The notes under the pieces are model-generated. The model saw only the letters and a program-made list of their open reading frames with translations. It made no database searches and was not told the origin of the DNA. Of a stretch of 64,000 nucleotides of DNA, positions 11,956 to 24,300 are shown in pieces (the stretch's first letter is position 1; each line of letters starts with the position of its first letter). Position numbers and translations under genes: made by a program. Origin of the DNA: Diplosphaera chodatii (lineage: Eukaryota > Chlorophyta > Trebouxiophyceae > Prasiolales > Stichococcaceae); the NCBI GenBank assembly GCA_032358165.1, contig JAALGY010000037.1, forward strand, positions 1,265,001-1,329,000, in the 5' to 3' direction.

Positions 11956-14148
11956 ATTTCAGCAAGCGCTTATGTGCGGCTGCACCTCCTGTAGTTTGGG
12001 TGGACGGTGGATCCGGTCGGCCGCCCCAGGGTGGCTGATGGTGAGCTCCAGTTTGACAGGGCCTCTACACCTGGGAATGCTGGTGCACTTGCCACTGCTG
12101 TTCCAGATCGAGTGCCAAGCAGGCGAGGCAATGTTCATCTTGAGGGTCTGCAGCTTGTCAGCAAGCTTATATGATACATCCGTTGGCCATACGACTGGTA
12201 CCTGTGGATAGCGGCAGCATGTTCCTATGCCTGCCAGCCAGCGTATGTCAGGAGCTGTCCCCATCAAACTTCCCAATGACGGCCTCCAACACTCGATCGG
12301 CCTGCAACAAAACTGCCCCACCCAGATCCATACCCCTCCTGAAAACCAATGGACGGTCTGGCAGCAGCTTCATCGAAGTAGCGGGGAGGTGCGCCGTCCA
12401 CTTTTGGATCAGGGTGGAATTGCACACACCGCAGCGCCCGCCAAAGTCTCCAGACCGCATCAGCGCTGCGCAGCTCTGGATACACGCCGAGAAGCTCGAC
12501 TCGCACGTTGCACAGCCTTGTGCAGCGCTGAAGACTTGCAAGCATATCTGCTGACTGCAGCGCCAGAGGTGCATTGCCACGGATGTCCAGCAGCTCCAGC
12601 TGCTGTGCGCCTTGCAACAGGCTGATCAGCTGCGCATCCTCGAAGCGGTTTTGCAGCAGGCAGAGCTGCGTCAGCTGACTGTGCCAGCGTGCAGCGGGCA
12701 GCTGCGTGGCCTTGCAGTCGACTATCTGCAGGCTGACGAGCGCTGTGCAAGTGCTCAGACCTGCAGGCATTGTGGGCATTGTGGCTCTGCAAAGCGCGTG
12801 CTTTGTGCACAAACATGCAGGTGTATGTATCATGATGACGCATGAGGGGGCACACAGCAGTGATGAGGCGCACCTGAGACATAACTCCCATGTCCAATGT
12901 CACAGCTCTCCAAGTGCAGCCTGTTGACCAACCCAACAAATGCAGCTCGAGCGCACGACCTAGCTTCCGTCAGAATGGTGTGCCGGCCGATGTGATGTGG
13001 GACCCCACACAACCTCGCAGCGCGCTGATCCCTTATGCCACCGGGTCCTCACGCACCTGGAAAGCTGCCTGCAGCTGCCTAATAGCCAGAGCTCGCGGCA
13101 GAAACGGACGTTCCTGAGGGTCAAGTCCTGCAGACCTGCGACCCATCCGGACCCATCCAAACAGTGCTTCACCAGGGAAGGCGGCCACAACAGCCATGTC
13201 AGGATGCCATGTTGTTGGCTCAAGCACGACTGCTTGCACCTGTCAGATGTGCCACTGCGGTTGGGAAGCGAGCCCCTGTGATGTCAACACACCGCAGCGA
13301 CCCGCCAGCCGCCGATGCTGGGAGCACCACTTGTGACGCCAGCCCATTGGCATGAAACGCAGCATGGTGGCTGTACAGACCGAGGCTGGTCATTGAGGCT
13401 GGTCATTGCCGACAGAGCCTGCAACATATGAGTATTGTGCAGGTCGAGCAACAGAGCTCAAGATGATGCCTGCGTCACTGATGTTGTTTTACATCACACA
13501 CTGAGAGCAGTTGGGCTGCTGGGGAGCCAGCCTTGCCTGTGTGACGAGCTCTGACAGGCATCTTCTGCTGGCGCAGCTGCGCCAGCTGCGCCAGCTGCTG
13601 GAGTGCTGTGATGTTCTGTGGCAGGCCGCCCCAGTCCAGCACACCCCCGTGCGTATGTCTCGGCACGATGACCACCAGGCTGGTCAGGAGCGTGCACTCC
13701 AGCAGCGTGGCCGGGAACTCGGTCTCGTAGCTGTACTGGCTGGCGATTAGGCTGGCTCCTGGACCTGCGGTGGACCGGAAAGGCAGCGAGCGGCTTTCCA
13801 GCGCTGGCAGCGCAGTGGACAGTCGGCTCAGGCAGCGCGAGCCAAGATGGGCTTGGACGCCGTTGTAGGCAAGCGATGTCAGGGCGGTGAACAACAGCAC
13901 ATGTGCTTGCAGCACACCACTGCCTCAAGCACCTGCCCCTAATTGGCTACACCGCAGAGGTGTGCTTGGCCTTGCAGGCATCATGACATGCCACGAAGCT
14001 CGCCCACACGGACTGTACGTTTCAAACGCTCGAGATCATGCTCCGTGCAGCTGATGTGCGCCGAACCGCTGCTCGGTAGGTCAGCGTTCAGCAGCGCAAA
14101 CCCATCACCAGATCTCGATACCCAGTCATCGAATGGACCGCACACCTC
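11956..14148 (-). CDS. Leucine-rich-repeat-like protein, provisional model
   Basis: Several minus-strand blocks look coding. About 13985-14148 follows a good acceptor (TTGTCAG) and reads EVCGPFDDWVSRSGDGFALL. About 13500-13900 contains LLECTLLTSLVVIVPR and GLPQNITALQQLAQL. About 13060-13140 reads GLQDLTLRNVRFCRELWLL; about 12885-12945 reads NRLHLESCDIG. About 12280-12780 carries LRR-style units such as STCTALVSLQIVDC, HSQLTQLCLLQNRF and AQQLELLDIRGN. About 11970-12160 may add LQTLKMNIASPAWHS. The repeats resemble F-box/LRR substrate receptors. I could not fix all boundaries or the start codon. It shares the GLPxxITALxxL pattern with the decayed plus-strand gene at 17.1 kb, so the two are probably related. 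Confidence 0.45.
13382..13407. repeat. Tandem 13-bp duplication
   Basis: GAGGCTGGTCATT occurs twice head to tail, identical, in a probable intron of the LRR-like gene. Confidence 0.9.
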
Positions 14149-14296
14149 CTGACAAGGAACACATGCCGCACTGCCCGTTGCGCGAGCTGTTCCTTTTCAG
14201 ATGCTGGATCATACACGACCTAGCGACAAACATACCGCGATTCTGCCAGACCAGCTGCTCCAACAGGCCACGCCGCTGCACGCCCTGCGCTGGCGC

Positions 14297-16392
14297 TCAC
14301 TGCAGCTGCTGCCGCTGCGCATGCCCCGCAGCCAGCTGCTGGAAGTGGTCCCTCAGGCGGTGCGTCCCGCAGCGCTCGCCGACTGAGTCGCGCGTGGAGA
14401 TGATGCTGATGAACTGCCCAATGGCGTGGTACCGCATCGCCCCTGGCCACAGCACCGCCAGCAGCCGCAGGAACGCGATAATCAGCCGCACCGCCCACAC
14501 CGGCACAGCCTTGTACCTGCATCCAGGACCAACAGCTTTCAGTGCATCTGCCCGCTTGCACGCCCACTTCACGATGTCATGATCGTGTCCAGCAAGTGAA
14601 CAGGACAACACATTCCAAGATGCGGCTGGCATGCTGATAGTGGGAGGTGAAGCCGCATCCAGTACCGAGGGGCAACAACTGTGCATGTTGCACACCTGAG
14701 GTTCTTGACGCCTGCCGCTTGCGCCGCCAGCAGCACGAGCTGTCGAAAGGACAGCACATCGGGTCCGCCGACCTCAATGCGCTGGTTTCGTTCCTCAGGC
14801 CGCTCCAGGGTGTCTGCTATCCTGCATGGTCAAGTGTCAGCCTGGAAATACCGAAAGATGGAGGCGGCATTTGCGCTTTCCAACACGACACTCTGCTTGG
14901 CAGATGCCTTGAACCGAGGCAGCAGGTGGCGAGCGACCTGCCTGGCTGCCAGATCCTTGGGGTGTATGGGGTTCGACAGACGGTTAAAGCCATCCCCCAG
15001 CGTGCTGGCCCGCCGCTTTCGCAGCACTGTCCTACAGACATCACAGGGCTCATGTCTAGACTGGTGCAGCCAACAAGAGGGGACAGCACCCAGGATGGAC
15101 ACCACTGCGTCGCAAAATAATTATAGCTGCTGGCTTTGTCAAGACAGCCGCACATGGCAGCAGCACCTGAAGATCCTGTCGTAGTCCTTGAAGAAGCCGG
15201 ACGGCGCGACCACTGTGAAGGCGATGCTGCCACCTGCATCTTGCTTCCGTGCATCTTGCTCGGCGACCTCCTCAATGCGGTCGATCGCCTCTTCCCGCAC
15301 TCTGAAGCCCTGCCGCCAGCACAGGGTATATGTTTATCACAGCAGTTACGCTTGCTGGAAAGGCCTGGCAGCAGCCTGCGCACATGTGCAGCCTAGGGCA
15401 TGTAGTGCTCCTGTCTCATGCACCTGAAGCAAGCAGCTGGAGCTGAGAGCAGGGGAGCAGCCACACAGAAGGCACAGAGCCCTGGTAGCAGCGTCCGCTC
15501 ATAACAGGACATGCTGAGAGGAATACGCTGACAAGATGCATAGTGTGGGGATGCCGTGGTGGCATACCTCAAACTCCGAGCGACAGGCCGCTGAGTTGAG
15601 GCTGGATATCATCACGAAGCGGGAGGCGCCGGCTGCTCGCGCCGCCTCGAAGAGCGCCAGGTTGCCCTCGCCAGTGGGTCGGAAGGCCTCCTGGATGCTG
15701 GGGGCTGCCATCAGGCTGCACACAGCACGCTGTACTACAGTCTGATAAGGTGTCAGCCATGAGTCCTGCCCGCTGGTCGATGACATGCCGGTTACTACAT
15801 CCAGGCTGCTCCTGTTGGCCTTCTGCTGGTCCTGATATCTACCTCTGGCGACCAGTGCTGTCATGAGGGCGCATGTTGCAGGAGTGCAGGAGCGCACCAA
15901 TTGCATGACGCTTGCGCTCGTTGCAACTATACCAGGCTGATGCCTGCCCTAACGACAGCCAGACCATGAGAGCATCAGCCCCACCTGCTGCCAACGCAGG
16001 ACACGACCGCGTCGCAGTCCCGGCACGCCGGCGGCAGGGACTCCGGGCTCAGCACATCGCCCACCGCCTCCTCGCAGCGGCCCGCCTTGGCCGCCGCCAG
16101 CTGCCCTGGCCGCCGCACCAGAGCCCGCACCGTGTACCTGCAGACGCATTGCCCGAGAGATCATCGCCTCGCAGGCGCTCGCGCAACAACTGCTTTCATG
16201 TGTTGCAGATAGCGCCGATGGTGGGGGACTTGGTGGTGCGCCAGATGGACCGCCTGCTCTGGTGCATTGCGGTAAGAACATGCAATGCTCCGCAGCAGCT
16301 CACCCGCGGTTGAGCAGCTCATCAACCAGCTGCTGGCCCACGTAGCCTGTCGAGCCGGCCACCAGCACTCTCCCTTTGCGTTCGGACGGCAT
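14297..16392 (-). CDS. NmrA/ycf39-like NAD(P)-binding protein (atypical SDR)
   Basis: Seven exons join in phase (322 residues): 16304-16392, 15985-16137, 15568-15715, 15167-15309, 14942-15031, 14696-14821, 14297-14516. The start MPSERKGRVLVAGSTGYVGQ carries the GxTGxxG dinucleotide-binding motif of the Rossmann fold. YTVRALVRRP, DAVVSCVGS, NLALFEAARAAGASRFVMIS, FTVVAPSGFFKDY, GDGFNRLSNPIHPKDLA and IEVGGPDVLSFRQ follow in the order seen in NmrA-like atypical SDRs such as ycf39, HCF173 and Tic62. No YxxxK catalytic pair is evident, as is common in this group. The C-terminus has a hydrophobic segment (VPVWAVRLIIAFLRLLAVLW) before a basic tail. One junction (14942/14821) works best with an AG|GCAGGT donor. 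Plastid or redox-regulator function is inference. Confidence 0.8.
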
Positions 16393-16884
16393 GCTGCAAC
16401 TTGTGCGGAGGTGATCAAGCTCTAAGATGGCAGGTACGGCACCTGATCGCGGGCAGAGCTGATGCTGAACATGCAGCAGAGCTCATAACCGAGGCCTCAG
16501 ACCAGGGCAGTTTAGGGCACAAAACGGTTGCTGAGGCACCTTGAGTGCACTCGGATCTGGAGATCACACCATACTGTGCAACGTGACTCAAAACTGCCGC
16601 CGGCCAAGCACATCATATTTTGCGAGCGACAGTTGTTGTTGGCCGCAACGTTATCATCTGATGGGTCATATCATTCAAATATGGTCGTCCTGCACGTGAT
16701 TCGAGGACATGCATGCTGCAGCAACTGGCCGTTACTGGCGCTACTGCCGCTGCCACCACCTCAAACTCAAGCTTGCAACTTTCCTCACAATTGCTCATCA
16801 GTGTTTGCTTTTATGCGCTGTGAAAACTTCATCAAGTGGTCCGAATGCGTTGCTGAAACATCGTGCTTGCCGCTGCTCCGCTCA

Positions 16885-17760
16885 CACATCATGGCACCAT
16901 GCGCAACAATCATTTCACTCAGTGACGATGTGCTTCGTGGGATACTCATTCTCCTGCCTCACAAAGACAGCTGCCAGAAAGGGAACGCCAAACAAGATTG
17001 AGTGGACCTGCAGTGTCATGACGTGCGTGCGGCAGGTTTCTGCTGCAGGCGGCAACACTTCTCTGTGGTGCCCCATCTGGACCTGTGCATGCAACACCCG
17101 CGCAACTACAACAACATGTTCACAGTGGCCGGCCTGCCATGGAGCATAACCGCCCTGCGGCGACTGCAGCACCTCCAGCTGGGCGACTGCGTGACTGCGC
17201 CGCTGACGCGCGGCCTCAGCCGGCTGACGCAGCCATCCACTTGGCGCTCCCGCAGGCGGAGCTGTGCAATGCGGACATATATGAGCCCGATGAGCTGCAG
17301 GTGCGCTTGTTAATGCTTTGCTTCCCTGCACGCTCTGGCCAAGTCAATGCTGCAGAAGCTCTCGACATGCCTGCCTCCGCCAGCAGCACAGCGTTGAGCA
17401 GAATGCACCCCATGTGTGCGGCTTCCGCAGGCACTGCCTGCATCGCTGCGGGTACTGGAAGCTAGCCAAGCGTCTGAGGAAGTGTTGGCACAGCTGACGG
17501 CGTAGCGAGCCTGAGCCTGGGAGAAGACACTCTCAGCCTTCTTGAGGGACATATGCAGCTCGACTGCCCTGCAGCTTCTGACCTTGCAGTCTATCACAAA
17601 TATGTCAGCTGACAACACTGTTTGTCATCAGCTCTGCAGGGCAACAGTCCACAGTTTCAGCCTTTCAGGTGCACGCTCTCAGCAGCCGTGTCAACTTCCT
17701 GCAGCAGGTCAAGCCTTTGAGCTTCGAGACTTATCCTGCGGCCGGACCGAGTGATGCTGA
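16885..17760 (+). pseudogene. Decayed F-box/LRR-like gene
   Basis: A plus-strand frame starting MAPCATIISLSDDVLRGIL resembles the start of an F-box. From about 17065 a second block reads HLDLCMQHPRNYNN, GLPWSITALRRLQHLQLGDC and GLSRLTQ, typical of LRR units. At about 17228 the reading frame breaks: the sequence continues as AIHLALPQAELCNADIYEP in another frame, with no room for an intron. A further LRR-like piece (TALQLLTLQSI) appears at about 17560 in yet another context. No intact product can be assembled. It may be a pseudogene, or a gene with one indel error. It is divergent from the NmrA-like gene and related to the LRR-like gene on that gene's other side. Confidence 0.38.
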
Positions 17761-18335
17761 TGTGATGCTCACAGGCCCCGTAGCACTGTGGTGCGCAGGT
17801 GATCTTCACACCAGGCAACTGTTGACATGAGAGGTTCTAAGGAGACGTGTGACGTTACCTGTTGTTACCTGTCTGCTAGCCAAACCATGAAACTACATAC
17901 CGTACTACCGCTCATGAACCAAGCAAACAAAACACTAGCGGCACCTTGATCTTCTGACGTGCTGTGCTGCTATCAGCGAGTCATGAGCAGCGACACACTA
18001 CAGTAGTCGTCAGTACCAGGCGCATCAAGGCTGGGTTCCTACCTGTCTGCAGTGCCTACTATCATGTGCACGTCAATGCGTAGCTGCGCATTTAGACGTG
18101 GACACCATATAGGGATACCTTGCAGCATGGGCCAGTACCGTAGTCTGAAACTGCCACCTAGTAGAGCTCTGCTGACGATAGCTGGTAGAATTGTCGCACT
18201 GTTCGGTTTGATCCTTCATGCAGCTTGTATTCCAGCTCCTGGCGGATTCGGCTGCTGCTGATGCCCAGGACTTCCCTGAGGTAGTGATGCATGCAGCCTC
18301 TGCTTCTGCGTACTTCACTCGCTCCTGGCGCACCC
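17761..18335. other. Intergenic region, no gene seen
   Basis: This is the 3' flank of the large K+ channel gene (minus) and of the decayed LRR gene (plus). It is AT-richer than the neighbouring exons and holds no supported frame. Confidence 0.5.
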
Positions 18336-21300
18336 CTAGGGCGGCGCGGCCTCGGGCCAGGCGTGGCGCAAGGGGTCGCGCGCCGACTGGGCGCGGTCCT
18401 CCTGCTCCAGGGTGGCCTGGATGTGCGCCTCCAGCCGCCGCTCCTCCAGCAGCAGGGCCTGGCGGAGGATGAGACACACAGCTCAGCGCAGGCAGCTTCA
18501 TCGTCCACAGCGCTTTGAACATCCATGAGCATTGCGTTACTGGTCAGCTTGAGTTCCTGCGCCTGGTGCCAGCGTCAGCACAGTTCCAGGGCAGACACGG
18601 TGCCTGTGATATCAGCATGCAGCATTGCGGCCCGCAACCTGACACAAATGCTGCATTTGTCAAAAACACCGCCTCTGCAGGGTGCCATGACACGTGCTAA
18701 TGATGCTCTATTCTGTAAGTCTGGCAGTGCTTGCATGCGCGAGCTCTGGCAGCTACACCCTCCCCGACTCCCGGATGCGCTCCGGCTCCTCGGGCCCCAA
18801 TACCGCCAGAATTCACAGACAAGTGTGTGAAAGTATCTCCCCTAGAGTACGGGCTCACCGACTCCTAGAAACCCTCCTCGGGGGCTCGGGCCCACCATTG
18901 GCATATCACTAGAAGGGTTGTGGTGCTGGGTGTGAGGTTTTATGTCCCTAAAGTACGGGCGCACCGACTCCTGGATCCGCTCCAGCTCCTCCGGCCCCGC
19001 ATCCATGAGGAACTCCCGCAGCGCCTCCCGCTGCCGCGGCGTGAGCAGCGCGCGGCCCTCCAGGAAGTCCTGCGGTGCGGCGGCGTGCAGACGTCGTCAG
19101 AGGGTTGAGGAGTCCAGCTGTGAAATGAAGAAGGAGCAAAACCAGAAAGCGTCCAGCCGCAGCGCGCAGCCTGCTGTAGAGTGGAGTGGCGTCAGTGGTG
19201 AGGTGGGCAGGTTGGCAGGCAGTAGTCCACAGGTGCAATGTAGGTTCCGAGGCAGCATGGTCGGTTGAACCTGCACATCACAGCATGATGGGCTTGGTGT
19301 TGCAGTGCAGTGTGCACCTGCAGCTGCGGGTGCTCTTCTGACGAGCCAGCCGGCTGCGCGGGCTGCGCTGCGCTTGCGGGCTGTGGCGACACCGCTGCGC
19401 CACTCGCTGCACCGCTCTGCTCCCGCTGCCCAGACCTCCGCCGCTGGAATGTACCCCTCTCTAGCTGCTGCTGCTGCTGCTGCTGCTGCTGAGCTGGCTG
19501 ACGCGGCGGCCGCTGCCGGCTGCCGGCACCGAGCAGCTCCCGCAGCCGCGGCGGCGGCGGCGGCGGCGGCTGCGGCTGCTGGCGGCCGGGGCCCCGGTGC
19601 GTCTCGCCGCTGCCGTGGGGCGCTGCCGCCGCATCCGCTGCGTCCGCCGCCGCCGCCGCCTCCGCCCCCGCGAACCCCGCGCCGCCGGCGGCCAGGCCCC
19701 ACGGCAGCTGCTGCCGCCGCCCCGTGTCGTGGCTGCGGTGCTGGTGCAGCTGCGGCTCGGGCTCGCCTGCAAGGACAGCAGTGTTATTTCTCATGACCAC
19801 AGTGCAGCACCGTGATTATTGCAGGTGATTTGGCACGCAACCCTCTTGGGACAGATATGTGGTGACCTTGGCAGGCGCTGACTGGAGTTGCCGGTAGGGC
19901 ATCCAGATACATCATGTTCAAGGCCTAGGCATGGCCGATGGCACTTGTGTCACCTGCGCCTGGCGAGCTGCCGCGTGATGAGGCCTCAGCCGCTGCCAGG
20001 CGTTGCGCGATGGCCGCACGTGCCACTTCCACAGCCTCCGCCTCCCCCCGCTGCATCCCCCCTGCAGCGCCTGCAGAGCCCGCCGCCTGGTCAGGGCCGC
20101 TCTCTCGCAGCGCCTCTGCGATGCTGTCGTCATCTGCTCCAGGGCCGCCGGCCAGGTCCGCTGCAGGGCTGCCCGGCGGCGGCGGCGGCTGGTGCAGCTG
20201 CGGCGCCGATGCTGGGGAGCGCGGCGGCAGGTCGCTGCTGCTGGACGCCGCACGCGCCTGGACGCCACCAGAAGCACCAAGGTTTCATTCCAGGCATGAC
20301 ACCGTGCACTGAGGCGACAGAGGGCTGAGGGGCGTTTGACACAAGAGGTCACCACAGGATGCAGCGCAGATCGCATCAGATCTTGTCGACATGGCAGCAG
20401 ACAGCAGTGGTTCACACAGCGTGGGGCAGGTCGCCACCTGGGCCACGAGGCCGAAGAAGCCGCCGCCGGCGCCGGGCGCCGCAGGGCTGGCGCCGGTGTG
20501 GCTGGCGGCGCGGGGCGCGGGGGACGCTTTGGGGACAGCCGCCATCGCGGCCGCCACCTGCGTCGAGGAGTTGGGCACCAAAGCTCATTGATGAGCATCA
20601 AGGACACCTGACCGACATGGCACACACATGGCACCTGCGCTATCTGAACGTCGTCAGAACTATGAAGCACGGCTGGGCCGGCAGATGAGTCAGGCTGCAG
20701 TCTGCGGAGCTACTGATCCCGCTGGAGCCCCTGGCTGAGCATGCAGACATCCGCATCGGTGCTGCCGTGAGCTCAACCGACGGTCGGCAGCTTGTCGCAG
20801 CCAGGCGCGCACCCGGCGCCTGGCGGCGGCCTTGGCGGCCTGCGCCGCGTCCGCATCGGCGCCCGCGTGCCACGTCCAGGCGGCCGCCTCCGCCAGGCTC
20901 ATCTGCTCCGGGTCCACCTGCCGGGCACGCAAAGTGTCTGTTGGGACCTTGGCTTCTGGGAAGACGTCCACTGCAAACGCATGTACTGGCAAGGTCGTTG
21001 GAAGCATTCATGCTTGCATGTCCCTATCAAACGGCCGCCCCTGTTCATAGCTAGCCAGAGGATGCAAAGGTCGAATGCCATCACAGCTGCCGCCATCGGA
21101 TATTGCAAGTGATGGCAGCCTACCGGGGCGCGGCTGTCGAGGTGGCTCAGCGCTGCGAAGCGCGTGGGCCGGGGCAGGCCGTCGCCCTGCCCGCTGCCGT
21201 CGGCGCCAGGCGCGGCGCCCTCCCCATTGCCATGGCTGCCGTCGCCGCCGCCATCCGCATCTGTTTGTCCAGCAAGACCGCAATGCAACTTTGACATGCT

Positions 21301-24300
21301 CGTGCCTTGGGAAGCTGAACAGGATGTGCTGCCCTGCAGCCTTTGCAATGCTTGCTGCACAGGTGTCGGTACGGCGCACAGCGGACAGGGCATGTGACTT
21401 CAGGGACCTCAGGGGCTGCATGTGGACAAGGCACATATCGACGGCACACCAGCGCTTCGGGACCCTGCCGATGGCGTGGCGGCGGGTCCGCCATCAGCGC
21501 TGCTGACGCGGCCCTTGTTCAGCCGCAGCGTCGTGATCACATCTGCATGCACCAGCGCCATTCATGTCATGCTGCTTGTCGTCTATGCAGCTGGTGTGCT
21601 GCATCACACGGCAGGCACGTGCTGCTGCATGCAGCGCAGCCGGTGCAACAGGCAGCCGCGGGTTGGGGAGTATACAAATAATCGCGCAGCAGATGAACCT
21701 GCACAGATCACACTACAAAACGCTCACTGCGTCCGATGGTGCGCAGGCTGGCCGAAGGGGTGTCGTCCTTGCCGGTGTCCAAGATCTTGCGCACCTGCAT
21801 GCAAAGGCGGCAAACTCCGATGAGCCAATCATCGTTCCACGCACACCCACTCGCTGGTGTCAAGAGCGCGACTCGAGTGCCACGGGATTGGTGCATGCGC
21901 ACCATGCGGGGTATTTGTTGGTCACCTTGTCCAGGGTGGGCATGACGATGTCGCGGCGGCCGCCCAGCGCTTCCACATCCACATCCAGGGCAGCAATCAC
22001 CTCGGCCGCCACGCTCTGTGACGCAACTGCCATCTCTTGAACCTCCAAACTGACTAGCAGTTTACGACTTCACGAATGATGTGTGCTCCTTGCCATTCAG
22101 ACCACCGCTAGCACTCTTATTAAGCAAGTGCTTGGGGAAACTAAGCGCTACAAGAGTGCAGGGTGAAGGTCGGCTACCTGCTTGTCATCTGATGCGTTCA
22201 GCTCCTGCTGCAGTCCGACCACGACGTCCTCTGGCGTCTTTGCATCGGGAAACAGCCGGTGCCTGCACACGCGAATGTCAGGCCCAGGTCAGCATTGGTG
22301 ATGCAGCTGCTCCATGGATCAGACCAACGAATGGCATGGACTGTGACAACCTGCAGATAGGCGTGTGCCACCCCTGGTGCACAGCAGCAGGATGCGCCAA
22401 CCCTGCTGCAGGCATGCATAGCCCCTTCCCCGCCAATGCACGGCAACAGGCAGAATCCCCTGGCGACGGCTGCGCACTGGCAAAACGACCCTCACATGTG
22501 CTTCTGCTGCATCGTGCGCAACGACTTTTCGGCCTGCGTGACAAAGTAGGCCGCCAGGTCGTCCAGGATGCCGGGCTGCAGCGACTGCATGCGCAGGATG
22601 TCGTCCACGCCCACGTCCCACAGGCTGCACGACACCGACGCCCTGCGCGCAGCAACGCCAAACACATGCACGCTGTGGGCGGCTGTACCTGCGGTGCAGC
22701 TCGGCCATGCACTGACGAGTCATTCCCTTGGGTTTAGCCATGCTGCTGCAGCCCACACGCCTGCATGCTGCATGTCTCCCTACTCAAACGCAGCACTCGG
22801 CCACCTGGCAGCAAGGTGACCAGGACACGGGCCTCACCTGTAGGTGAGCGGCCGCTTGGCGGGGATCCCCGCGAGCGCCGCCAGCAGCGCCGCCTCGCCC
22901 AGCACCGCCGGCGCGGTGATGCGCGCCATGCTGCGCCCGTGCGCAATCGCCAGCACGCTGCCTGCGCCGCCACAGGGTTTAGGTTTTAGGGTTTAGGGCT
23001 CGTTCGTGATGTCAGTGACGCGCTGTGACGCAGCGGGAAGCCACTGCACGCAACACACACCGCTAGAGCCACGGCGGGAGGGTGGCAGGAAACGGCTCAC
23101 TGGTGTATTGGCAGGCGCACCTTCGGTGAGGAACCACAGGCGGTCGGCGGGGGCGCCCTGCTGGCACAGGTCGTGCCCCGGCTGCAGCGCCGTGGGCAGG
23201 ATCACGGTCGACAGCACCAGCAGCGCGCGCGGCCCCAGCGCCTGCAACCATACAAAACCCATTTTGACAGCGACAAGAAAGAGTGGTAAGGTCGACTGGC
23301 AGCTGTGGGCCATGCCACAAAGAGAGCGACCCTGTACAACCACTGGCTGCGGCTGAGACACGACAACAGGTGCTGAACAAGTTGGAGGTCTCTGCATCGC
23401 AATGCTGCTGGTGGCCTGGGTCAGCGTGAACGGCTATCACATGGGCGCTTTGCTGCTGCAAGAACGGTGCGCACAAGGAGACCTTTGCGCACAAGGAGAC
23501 CCGGGTTGCTCGCCTGGCCCAGCTCGGAGTTGGCGACGCAGGGGCGGGTGCGGTAGCGGGCCACCTTGCCCCGCAGCGCCGCCGGCAGGTCCTCGAAGAA
23601 GTCGCTGTCGTGGTACGCTGCAAAGTGGAAAGGGATCACTCCGGCCCCGAACGCTGAGTGGGTTGCGGTGGGTGCCTGTTGCTGCCGGCAGCGACGGCGT
23701 CCAGCATCCAGCCATGCATGCGGCAGCATCTGCTGAGAAGGCTACACATCTTGCAGGCGGTTCATTAGGATCCACGGCAAGCAGCACCCGTGTGGCGGGT
23801 CCAGATGTCGGAGTAGTAGGCCGTGATCTCGGTGCGCATGTGCCGCGGCAGATTGCGTGCCTCCATCCACCTGCAGTATCATCACGATGAGACGTCAGGC
23901 AGGCGCCCCTGAGCACTGGAGAAACAGCAATGGCACATGGGTGAGCAATCTTTAGGCCAGTGGGAGGCGAAGCAGCAGCACATGCGTGTGTGCATGGGTC
24001 GTGGCAGCCACAGGCTTCACCTGTCTACCCCCTCCATCTTGGATCTGAACAGGCGGCCACGCTGTGCACTGGCGCTGGCATGCTGCAGGGGGGAGGAGGG
24101 CGGCAAGGTTCGCATGTCATGTCAGACGTGCAGCATGATTGTCAGGGCTGCACTGCCCAAAGCTGCACATCGAGCAAGCACCCTGCCCGCTCTACAGGTG
24201 CAGCCCACCTCCAGAAACTCTCCGACCGCGCCAATCAGGAAGCCGAAGAACAGCACGCCTGCAGTGAAAGCGCTGGCCACCATCAACCCCCCATAAAGCA

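Noticed and set aside
19305..19796. Long plus-strand Ala/Pro-rich frame
   Set aside because: It is the shadow of K+ channel exon 19318-19766, which chains in phase on the minus strand.
22974..22999. TTTAGGG units as a chromosome end or interstitial telomere array
   Set aside because: Only a few imperfect units are present, inside an intron whose flanking exons join correctly; coding sequence continues on both sides.
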